Positions 34,978 to 41,295 of a stretch of DNA of 56,297 nucleotides are shown here, in pieces. The stretch covers positions 1-56,297 of the forward strand of contig JAZRMG010000181.1 in assembly GCA_045647345.1 (NCBI GenBank). The letters are read 5' to 3'. The position numbers were made by a program, and so were the translations under genes. Under the pieces are notes generated by a model, which was not told the DNA's origin, did no database searches, and saw only the letters and a list, made by a program, of their open reading frames with translations. This DNA is from UBA1189 sp045647345. Lineage in GTDB: Bacteria > Bacteroidota > Bacteroidia > Bacteroidales > Bacteroidaceae. The first letter of the stretch is position 1, and the number at the start of each line of letters is the position of its first letter.

Positions 34978-36399
34978 TTACTGTTGACACATCTCCTCTG
35001 CTATCACATTCATCGCTACAAAGCGGTAGCGCCCCGTGGTGTGGGGTATGTTGCCCGTCTTGGCCGTTACGCGCCGGGCTATCTCGGGGCGCTCCAGCGC
35101 CCCGGCGTGCGGCTCTACCAGCAGCAGGCGCCCCGCGGCGCATGCCTCGAAGTACACCCCCTGAGGCTTGTAGTAGCGGTAGTGGCTGCTCTCGGGGTTG
35201 GGGAAGCCCTGCTCCAGCAGGATGATGAGCGGGAAGCCGTGCTCGCGCAGCGAGCGTGCTATCACCTTCTCGCCCTGCGATATGGCGGCGGTGATGAATA
35301 CCGCACCGTTGGCAGCCTGCATCAGGCATTCGTGCCTGCGTGCCTCGATCTGCTCGGGGGTGAGGCGCCGCGAGCATTGCAGCACCTGCCGCTGCGGATG
35401 CCCGGCAAGGAAGATGTTGCCCAGCACCGTACACGGGAAGCCACCTACGGTATAGTCTTGCCTGATGCGGAACAGCTCGCGGTTGGCCCTCTTCAGCGCC
35501 AGGCGCCGCGGGTTGTCCTTGATGTAGCTCTTCATGCGTGCCAGCTGTCCCCTGCCATAGAGCAGGCTGTCGTGATACTCGTGGGCGAAGAGGAGGAGGT
35601 TGCGGCTCTTGGGGCTCACCATACTCGCGGAGACACCCGCGAGTACCCGACGCGCCGCCTCGCGCGATGCATCGCTGCCAGCGCCCCATGCCCCAGTCGT
35701 AGCGCCCGCGCCAGCATGGGTGGGCGTGGCACCAGTGGCGTCGCTTGCGGTGGTGGCGCTTGTGTTGGTGTTGGTGGTGTCGCTTGCGGTGGTGTTGTTG
35801 GCGTTGTTGTTTGTGTTGGTGTTGTTGGTGGTGTTGTTGGTGTCGCTTGCGTTGGCGTTGTTTGTGTCGCTTGCGTTGGTGGTGTTGGTGTTGTTTTTGG
35901 TGTTAGCATTGCTTGCGTTGGCGTTAGCGTTATTGTTCTCGCGGCTATCTCCGCGAGCCATCCCTGATCCTGCCATCCCTGATCCCGCCATCCCCGTGCC
36001 CGCCATCACCTCGCGAGCCGTTTCCACCATGGCCGTGAAGGCATCGCTGCACTGCACCTTGAACCATCGTATATACTGCCCCAGGTGCCTGGGCAGCCTA
36101 TCGTGGATGTGTAGCAAGATGTGCACATGGTCGGGCATGATCACATAGTCGAGGATCTCTATCGAGGCGGCGCCCAGGTAGGTGGGTATGCGCTCTATCT
36201 CTGCGGCCACTGCCGAGCCCAGTGCCGTGAGGGCTACGGTATTGCCTTGCAGCACGCCCAGGAGCGGCCTGCGATCTACGGTCACCAGCGTCAGCATCTG
36301 TATGGATGGTGACTGGTAGTCCATCCATCGGGCGCGGTAGAGGTGCTCTCTGAGCTTCTCGCACCGCCACCCCTCGGGTGTGAGGTGTGCCTTAGCCAT
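34978..36399 (-). CDS. Y1 (HUH) REP-associated-type transposase with DprA-like C-terminal domain
   Basis: A 473-residue protein starting at the ATG at 36399; a longer frame exists upstream but has no family match. Residues 1-150 are a Y1_Tnp domain with the HUH motif HVH at 91-93 in YVIMPDHVHILLHI. The second half of the domain resumes after the insert, with a Tyr at 292 in KSYIKDNPRR as the likely nucleophile. Between them, about residues 152-240 are almost only Asn, Thr, Ala, Ser and Asp, an insert encoded by short DNA repeats (35725-35940). Residues 320-473 resemble the Rossmann domain of DprA/SMF proteins (GAVFITAAISQGEKVI, PLIILLEQGFP). It may mobilise or process the palindromic repeats seen in the window; that is inference. 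Confidence 0.82.
   Translation of the reverse strand: MAKAHLTPEGWRCEKLREHLYRARWMDYQSPSIQMLTLVTVDRRPLLGVLQGNTVALTALGSAVAAEIERIPTYLGAASIEILDYVIMPDHVHILLHIHDRLPRHLGQYIRWFKVQCSDAFTAMVETAREVMAGTGMAGSGMAGSGMARGDSRENNNANANASNANTKNNTNTTNASDTNNANASDTNNTTNNTNTNNNANNTTASDTTNTNTSATTASDATGATPTHAGAGATTGAWGAGSDASREAARRVLAGVSASMVSPKSRNLLLFAHEYHDSLLYGRGQLARMKSYIKDNPRRLALKRANRELFRIRQDYTVGGFPCTVLGNIFLAGHPQRQVLQCSRRLTPEQIEARRHECLMQAANGAVFITAAISQGEKVIARSLREHGFPLIILLEQGFPNPESSHYRYYKPQGVYFEACAAGRLLLVEPHAGALERPEIARRVTAKTGNIPHTTGRYRFVAMNVIAEEMCQQ
35725..35940. repeat. Low-complexity GGTGTTGGTG-type repeats in the transposase gene
   Basis: Irregular repeats of GGTGTTG, GGCGTTG and GTCGCTTGCG encode the Asn/Thr/Ala/Ser-rich insert on the minus strand. 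They keep several frames open on both strands, which explains the long opposite-strand ORFs here. Confidence 0.75.
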
Positions 36400-36561
36400 G
36401 CTTGCAGTTTCTTCTTGCCGCAAAGATACAAAAGTATCTCCGAGTTTCAATTCAAAAGAGAGTGCTTTTTGTTCTCTCCGTCCGTCCATCAGCCCGTCCT
36501 TCCGTTCTCGCGGGTGTCTCTGCGGGTAAAAGAGAGGTCAGCACACCCTCCCAGATAACAG

Positions 36562-36590
36562 CACGGGAGCGCCTGGTGGGCGCTCCCGTG
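36562..36590. terminator. Strong GC-rich hairpin downstream of the BspA-like gene
   Basis: A 12-bp stem CACGGGAGCGCC/GGCGCTCCCGTG (36562-36573 and 36579-36590) with a 5-base loop. It lies 32 bases after the BspA-like stop, on the side leading to the transposase. There is no T tract on the minus strand. Confidence 0.6.
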
Positions 36591-36621
36591 AGTGCTGTGG
36601 TGTGAGTGATGGAGAGGGCTG

Positions 36622-37536
36622 TTACATGCCTGTCTTCACCATCACCTTCTTGCCGTCCACGATGTATATGCCGTCCTTGGTGGGGGTGGCTACGCGGCGG
36701 CCGTGGAGGTCGTAAATTGTTATTCGTGCATTGTCAATTGTCAATTGCTCCACGCCCATCTCCTCGTCGGTGAGTGCCACGATGTTGCCGAAGCTGCTCC
36801 AGGGAGCGGTAGTCTTATAGCTTTCAATAGCGCTGGCAGGTACATGCAGGGTGGCATACTCGATGTATGAGCCATTGAAGGCATCACTCTCTGCCGAGGG
36901 CACCTTCTCGGCATAGCAGTACACATCGGTCAGCTCGGGGCAGCCCGCAAAGGTCTCGCTATTAATATACTTTACACTCTTGGGCAGCACGATCGTGGTG
37001 AGGCTGCTGCAACCCTGGAAAGCATAGATTCCAAAGCTCGTCACGCCCTCGGGGATGTTGATGGCGGTGAGGCTGCTGCACAGATAGAAAGCATAGCCTC
37101 CAATGCTTGTCACGCCCTCGGGGAGGATGATGGCGGTGAGGCTGCTGCAACTCATGAAAGCAGATTCTCCAATGCTCGTCACGCCCTCGGGGATGGTGAT
37201 GGCGGCGAGGCTGCTGCAACCCCAGAAAGCACCGTTTTCAATGCTCGTCACGCCCTCGGGGAGGGTGATGGCGGTGAGGCTGCTGCAAAGAGCTAAAGCA
37301 CCCTCTCCAATGCTCGTCACGCTATATGCCACGCCATCGTAGGTGACGGTGGCGGGGATGGTGATAGAGCCGGAGTAGTCGTTATCGTAATAAGGATCAT
37401 CTCCCTTGTAGGTCACCTCGGCCTGCTTGGCCTTAGATACGAGGTTATACCAGATGCCGTCGATCTCGACTTTGGTTTGCGCACTGGCCAGCATGGGCAG
37501 CAGGGCTGCGAAAAGGAATAGTAGATGCTTCTTCAT
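36622..37536 (-). CDS. BspA-like leucine-rich repeat surface protein with type IX-like C-terminus
   Basis: A 304-residue exported protein (signal ends LASAQ). About residues 75-205 hold five to six LRR_5 repeats of 23 residues of the form LPEGVTSIGxxAFxxCSSLTAI, the Treponema/BspA type that binds host or microbial surfaces. After a spacer, the last 50 residues (ARITIYDLHGRRVATPTKDGIYIVDGKKVMVK) match the C-terminal sorting-domain style of Prevotella-group proteins, so it may be exported by type IX secretion. The junction VEQLTIDNARIT is encoded by an ATTGTCAATTG short direct repeat. It is short for the family and may vary in repeat number. Confidence 0.88.
   Translation of the reverse strand: MKKHLLFLFAALLPMLASAQTKVEIDGIWYNLVSKAKQAEVTYKGDDPYYDNDYSGSITIPATVTYDGVAYSVTSIGEGALALCSSLTAITLPEGVTSIENGAFWGCSSLAAITIPEGVTSIGESAFMSCSSLTAIILPEGVTSIGGYAFYLCSSLTAINIPEGVTSFGIYAFQGCSSLTTIVLPKSVKYINSETFAGCPELTDVYCYAEKVPSAESDAFNGSYIEYATLHVPASAIESYKTTAPWSSFGNIVALTDEEMGVEQLTIDNARITIYDLHGRRVATPTKDGIYIVDGKKVMVKTGM
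36975..37320. repeat. 69-bp tandem repeats encoding LRR units
   Basis: GTGAGGCTGCTGCA recurs about every 69 bases (near 36996, 37064, 37133, 37202 and 37271), each unit coding one 23-residue leucine-rich repeat. The high DNA identity suggests that unit number can change by recombination. Confidence 0.8.
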
Positions 37537-37573
37537 GTTTTGTTTAATGTTTAATGATGAATGTTGAATGATG

Positions 37574-37604
37574 CAAAGGTAATGAAAGAGAATGGGATAG
37601 CCAA
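37574..37604 (-). promoter_or_regulatory. Predicted promoter of the BspA-like gene
   Basis: On the minus strand, TACCTTTG (37574-37581) is preceded, 19 bases upstream, by a TTGG element (37601-37604). The start codon is 38 bases downstream of the -7 box. Confidence 0.5.
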
Positions 37605-37876
37605 CGATGGGTGTCTAAATTGTGAAAAAGGGGCGAAAAGATGTTTCACAACATACTGCGGAATTTGAATTTTCGGGGCGCTGCTGAGCGTCAATTTGTT
37701 GCGCGAAGGGGCAGAAAAGTTATCCACCGAAGGGCGCTGAAACGGTGGAAAACTTTTCCCTCCCTGTCCCACGATATAGGACATCAATGCACTATATTTG
37801 CACTCTGAATGCACGGGCAGACACGTCGGTCTGCCCCTACACACTAAACCCTACACACTAAACCCTACACAAAACC
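37605..37876. other. Upstream region of the S24 gene with inverted and direct repeats
   Basis: No gene is seen. An interrupted inverted repeat spans 37715-37757: AAAAGTT then CCACCG, with CGGTGG then AACTTTT. Its left arm contains TTATCCACC, close to a DnaA box. A TATATTTG box (37793-37800) may be the promoter -7 element of the S24 gene. It lies between two AATGCAC repeats (37786-37792 and 37808-37814), as an operator might. Confidence 0.5.
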
Positions 37877-38770
37877 ATGACCTACCAACGCTTACCCCAA
37901 GTTCCACCGATGGAACTGCCCGAAGAATTGAAAGAGACGTTTGCCCTGCTCGAGGCGCAGGGCTTGAACCCCGAGTTGTGCGACACGCCCGTGCCCTACT
38001 TCGATGCGGGCATCCCTTGCGGCAGTCCGCGCGAGGTGTATGAGGCCACGCCCGACGGCTACATCCTGGTGCCCCGCTCGCTCGTGGGCAATGATGCCAC
38101 GGTGATAGCGCGCGTGACGGGCGACTCGATGAAGGATGCCGGCATCGAGCACGATGACCAGCTGCACATCCTGCTCGACGCACCGGTGCACGATGGCGAT
38201 GTGGTGGTGGCCTGCATCGATGGCGAGTGCACGGTGAAGTCGTACTACAAGGATGCCGATGGTGCTGTGTGGCTGGTGCCACGCAACGATGACTACCGTC
38301 CCATACGCATCACCGAGGAGATGAACGCGCATATCGTGGGTAAGGTCATCTCGCACCGCAAGCCTGCTCCGCGCACCTCGTTCAGCTACATGCAGCGTGC
38401 CGTGGAGCGCACGCTTGCCGAGCGTGCCGAGGCGGCAGCTACCGTGATCCATACGACGGACGAGGTGCGCAACATGCTGCTGGAGGCATGTGTGGGGACG
38501 ATGACCGTATCGGCCGACTGGATTGCCGTGTACCGCATCCTTGTGGATAGGTGTGGTGCTCCCTCTTCGTTCAAGGCCTTTGCCGAGTATGTCAACGACC
38601 TAGCGCTTGATGAGCTGCCCCCGTGCACTGCCGACTCGTTGCGCAAGGCCGACCCCGTGTATCTGCGGCCTCTCTTTGAGTGGACTCCCGAGAGGGCTCC
38701 CAAGGTGCGTGTATCTATCCTTGACAAGCGTCTCTCTATGGCTCGCGCACTGCGTAAGATGCTGGCATAG
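37877..38770 (+). CDS. LexA/UmuD-like S24 peptidase-domain protein with unknown C-terminal domain
   Basis: A 297-residue protein. Residues about 40-165 form a self-cleaving S24 domain: GDSM gives nucleophile Ser84, TVKSYYK gives general base Lys121, and the 37-residue spacing equals that of LexA and UmuD. A possible cleavage site is Ala44-Gly45 in YFDAGIP, with Cys48-Gly49 as an alternative. There is no N-terminal helix-turn-helix, only about 35 residues, which is more UmuD-like than LexA-like. The C-terminal 130 residues are mostly helical and charged and are not recognised. It could be a damage-responsive regulator of the neighbouring phage-like genes, or a polymerase-accessory protein; neither is shown. 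Confidence 0.83.
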   Translation: MTYQRLPQVPPMELPEELKETFALLEAQGLNPELCDTPVPYFDAGIPCGSPREVYEATPDGYILVPRSLVGNDATVIARVTGDSMKDAGIEHDDQLHILLDAPVHDGDVVVACIDGECTVKSYYKDADGAVWLVPRNDDYRPIRITEEMNAHIVGKVISHRKPAPRTSFSYMQRAVERTLAERAEAAATVIHTTDEVRNMLLEACVGTMTVSADWIAVYRILVDRCGAPSSFKAFAEYVNDLALDELPPCTADSLRKADPVYLRPLFEWTPERAPKVRVSILDKRLSMARALRKMLA

Positions 38771-38789
38771 CACCTCTGGTATTTTGCCC

Positions 38790-38875
38790 AGAAGTTGGCC
38801 AAATTTTGGCCGCTCATTCCAAGAGTTTGGCCGCTCGGGCAAGAATTTGCCCATAAGTTGTCCATAAGTTGTCCT
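38790..38875. repeat. Short direct repeats after the S24 gene
   Basis: TTGGCCGCTC occurs twice (near 38804 and 38836), TTGCCC-type segments recur, and ATAAGTTGTCC is repeated in tandem (near 38854 and 38865). No gene is supported here. Confidence 0.5.
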
Positions 38876-38876
38876 C

Positions 38877-38906
38877 CCTCACCGAGATTTTCGGTGGGGG
38901 ATTTTT
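38877..38906 (+). terminator. Terminator after the S24 gene
   Basis: A 9-bp stem with one G-U pair (38877-38885 and 38891-38899) and a GATTT loop is followed by GATTTTTG. Confidence 0.7.
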
Positions 38907-39081
38907 GTATGCGTAACTTCGCATTGTCAACGATGCCGACGCGGTATGAAAGCGTCGGTTGCGACGACGGGAGGTTTATCTCCCCAAAGGAGTAATTATT
39001 AACCCGGGTAGTGGGCCGAGGAGATTTCTCGAGAATCAGGTGGCCGCCGTTTCTGAAGCTCGCCCATTAAACGAAACAACA
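38907..39081 (+). other. Possible structured leader of the Bro-N gene
   Basis: This 175-base stretch holds a 7-bp hairpin CCGACGC/GCGTCGG (38936-38958) and further short complementary segments near 38970-39040. An open frame runs through it into the Bro-N gene, but family similarity starts only at the ATG at 39082. It may be an untranslated leader. Confidence 0.35.
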
Positions 39082-39864
39082 ATGAACACAACAATTCAGA
39101 TTTTCGAGAATGCCGAGTTTGGCAAGGTAAGGACAATGCAGGATGCCGAGGGCGAACCGCTCTTCTGCGCCAAGGATGTGGCAGTAGCATTGGGGTATGG
39201 CAATAGCCGTGAAGCGTTGCGAAAACATGTGGAGCAAGAGGATGTCACAAAACGTGACACCCCAACCGCAGGAGGGACCCAGCAGATGCAGTATGTGAAC
39301 GAGAGCGGCCTCTATGCCCTCATCCTGGGCTCTAAACTTGATAGCGCCCGCCGATTCAAGCACTGGGTGACCTCGGAGGTATTGCCCGCCATACGCCGAC
39401 AGGGCGGCTACATGGTGGCTCGCATGAACGAGAGCGACGAGGTGATCATGGCCCGCGCACTGCAGATCATGCAGGCCACACTGGAGCGTCGCGACCGCGA
39501 GATAGCGCTGCTCAAGCCACGCGCCGAGTATGCCGACCACGTGCTCGACTCCATCGCCTGTCTCACCGTGACGCAGATAGCCAAGGAGCTCTCCATGACG
39601 GGCCACGAGCTCAACCGCCTGCTCTGCCAGCGCGGCATCCAGTACCCGCAATCGGGGCAGTACCTCCTCTACGCCAAGTATGCCCGCCGCGGCTATGCGC
39701 AGAACCGCACGCACGAGTGGTGCAACACCATGGGCGAACTCGTGACACGCACCTACTTGGTGTGGACGGAGGCGGGACGGGAGTTTATACACCAGCTGGT
39801 GCACGGTGCTGAATATTTCGTTCCCACACGAAATACACAAGACTCACAAAGGGCAGGTCGCTAA
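39082..39864 (+). CDS. Phage antirepressor-type protein, Bro-N and KilA-C-like domains
   Basis: A 260-residue protein. The start at 39082 (MNTTIQIFENAEFGKVRTM) fits the usual Bro-N beginning; an upstream GTG- or ATG-started extension is not supported. Residues about 5-105 are the Bro-N DNA-binding domain (FCAKDVAVALGYGNSREAL, YVNESGLYALILGSKLDSARRFKHWVTSEVLPAIRRQGGY). Residues about 150-250 resemble a KilA-C domain (AEYADHVLDS, LTVTQIAKELSMTGHELNRLL, YLLYAKY). In phages such proteins counter repressors and promote lytic genes. Here it is in a block with S24, M15 and primase-like genes but with no virion genes. It may be a remnant or a domesticated regulator. Confidence 0.88.
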   Translation: MNTTIQIFENAEFGKVRTMQDAEGEPLFCAKDVAVALGYGNSREALRKHVEQEDVTKRDTPTAGGTQQMQYVNESGLYALILGSKLDSARRFKHWVTSEVLPAIRRQGGYMVARMNESDEVIMARALQIMQATLERRDREIALLKPRAEYADHVLDSIACLTVTQIAKELSMTGHELNRLLCQRGIQYPQSGQYLLYAKYARRGYAQNRTHEWCNTMGELVTRTYLVWTEAGREFIHQLVHGAEYFVPTRNTQDSQRAGR

Positions 39865-39894
39865 CGCCCTTGCACCCTCCGGATAACCTTTTTC

Positions 39895-40040
39895 TTCTCA
39901 CGCAGAATCCGCAGAAAACGCAGAGGCAAGTCGCTACGCCCTTGCTGTCGGCGTTGCCGCCGAGTGTTCTCATCCGGAGGTACATACGAGCGATAGCGAT
40001 GTATGAAGGTCTGCGCAAGTCCGCGATTTCTGCGTGAGAA
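39895..40040. repeat. Long-spaced inverted repeat downstream of Bro-N gene
   Basis: TTCTCACGCAGAA (39895-39907) is a perfect inverted copy of TTCTGCGTGAGAA (40028-40040). Inside lie an inverted CTCCGGAT/ATCCGGAG pair (near 39878 and 39972) and TACAT/ATGTA around an AGCGATAGCG core. The 250-base gap has no gene of its own. Confidence 0.6.
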
Positions 40041-40115
40041 ACAAGAAGCTCTGCGTGAGACAATCTCCGCGATGCAAGCAATAAACAATCAAACAATCAA
40101 AAAAAACTACACAAT

Positions 40116-40511
40116 ATGAAACAATATTTTAATAGCAACGAGACCTTCGAACATTGCGAGGTGAAGGTGAGCCAGGACGGTCGCATCGAGATACATACCC
40201 CGAGTTTCTACACTGCCGAGCTGGAGCGCCTGGGCAAACCTGAGAAGACCATCCGCGGCCGCGTGAAAATGGTGGAGAAGGACTTCATCTTCGAACCCTA
40301 TGCCGAGAACTCGCGCAAGCCTACCTTCTCGAAGCAGGTGGTGGTGGGCAGCACCACGCTGGGCGTGACCGAGGATAAGCTGAAACTCTCTATGGTAATG
40401 CCTCGCCACATGCGCAAGGAGCTCATGGTGATGTACATACAGGCCGAGATCGATGAGGTGAAGCGCAGGCTGGAGGAGGACCTATACAATAAATTGAAAA
40501 TTGAGAATTGA
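40116..40511 (+). CDS. Hypothetical protein, 131 residues
   Basis: I do not recognise this family. The N-terminal two-thirds look like mixed alpha/beta (CEVKVSQDGRIEIHTP, KMVEKDFIFEPYAE, FSKQVVVGSTTLGVT), and the C-terminus is a helix rich in charged residues (RKELMVMYIQAEIDEVKRRLEEDLYNKL) that could form a coiled coil. There is no signal peptide or membrane segment. The last residues and the stop are encoded by an AATTGAGAATTGAGAATTG-type short repeat, so the natural C-terminus may have been altered. Its neighbours are the Bro-N and M15 peptidase genes on the same strand. The consistent codon use and start context make a real gene likely. Confidence 0.6.
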   Translation: MKQYFNSNETFEHCEVKVSQDGRIEIHTPSFYTAELERLGKPEKTIRGRVKMVEKDFIFEPYAENSRKPTFSKQVVVGSTTLGVTEDKLKLSMVMPRHMRKELMVMYIQAEIDEVKRRLEEDLYNKLKIEN

Positions 40512-40535
40512 GAATTGAAAATTCGTGCAAGCGAG
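40490..40535. repeat. AATTGAGAATTG short direct repeats across a stop codon
   Basis: ATTGAAAATTGAGAATTGAG and its continuation run across the end of the 131-residue gene. The Lys-Ile-Glu-Asn end and the TGA stop are made by the repeat. Confidence 0.65.
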
Positions 40536-40578
40536 CGCAGCCGAATTTCGACGAAGTCAAAATTGAAACCCGCGTCTC

Positions 40579-40699
40579 TGTCATCCTGAGCGAAGCGAAT
40601 GGATCCCGCGCGGTGGCTATGAAACGTCGCGTGAGACTCATCGAAGAGGATTGCGCCAGGTCCTAACGCGAGATCCCTCTCTACGCTCGGGATGACACG
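40579..40699. repeat. REP-like palindromic element
   Basis: TGTCATCCTGAGCG at the left is inverted as CGCTCGGGATGACA at the right. Inside lie GGATCCCGCG and CGCGAGATCCC. It fills most of the gap before the M15 peptidase gene. It is related to the palindromes at 32226, 33907 and 41997. Confidence 0.7.
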
Positions 40700-40736
40700 A
40701 CACACTAAACTCTAAAAACGACACTCTAATCAAAAC

Positions 40737-41150
40737 ATGAAATATTTTAAGATAGACGAACTCACCCACAGCCTCAGAGCGCAGGCCTGCGGCATCGACA
40801 ATACGCCTCCTGCCTCGGCCGTACCTCTGATGGTGGAACTCATCACCAAGGTGCTCGACCCCATCCGCGAAAAGTGGCAGTCGCCCATCTACATCACTAG
40901 CGGCTACCGCTGCCCCATGCTGAACAAGAAGGTGGGCGGTGTAGAGAACAGCTATCACCTGCGCGGCATGGCAGCGGACATCACGGCCAAGAGCGTGTTC
41001 TACAACACGGCACTCTACACCGAGATACGCATCCTGCATGCCAAGGGACTCATCCCCCTCACCGAGTGCTACATGCACCGCCAAGGGCTATACATCCACG
41101 TGGCGTATGACCCAGCCGCACCGAGCGACAATCCGTTCTTCACAAAGTAG
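40737..41150 (+). CDS. M15-family peptidase (D-Ala-D-Ala carboxypeptidase-like, endolysin type)
   Basis: A 137-residue zinc peptidase of the M15A/VanY-like phage endolysin type, expected to cleave peptidoglycan stem peptides. It shows ITSGYRCPMLNKKVGG, SYHLRGMAADIT (the His and Asp zinc ligands of the SxHxxGxAxD motif) and IHVAY with the late His ligand. There is no signal peptide, so it would need holin-like export or would act on lysis. It could take the place of the amidase usually found next to HU and smalltalk genes. The TAG stop lies within the terminal inverted repeat of a short palindromic element, so the C-terminus (NPFFTK) may be defined by that insertion. Confidence 0.88.
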   Translation: MKYFKIDELTHSLRAQACGIDNTPPASAVPLMVELITKVLDPIREKWQSPIYITSGYRCPMLNKKVGGVENSYHLRGMAADITAKSVFYNTALYTEIRILHAKGLIPLTECYMHRQGLYIHVAYDPAAPSDNPFFTK

Positions 41151-41286
41151 GAGACCCACCCCATCCCTCCCTGTGAGGGAGGGGGTGCGGAGTCCACTGA
41201 AAAGAGTGTTTAGTATTTAACAAACCCCACCACGCAGCGATGTCTGCAAGTCCTCCCTCACAGGGAGGATTTAGGTGGGTCTCCTA
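41148..41286. mobile_element. 139-bp palindromic element with 13-bp terminal inverted repeats
   Basis: TAGGAGACCCACC (41148-41160) is perfectly inverted as GGTGGGTCTCCTA (41274-41286). Inside lie CCCTCCCTGTGAGGGAGGG and CCTCCCTCACAGGGAGG. The left end supplies the stop codon of the M15 gene, and the right end is 9 bases before the ATG of the BT4734-like gene. Confidence 0.8.
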
Positions 41287-41295
41287 TATTTTTTT

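Noticed and set aside
34984..35967. 327-codon plus-strand frame with Val/Gly repeats
   Set aside because: It is the opposite strand of the transposase gene; the repeated GGTGTTG tract keeps it open.
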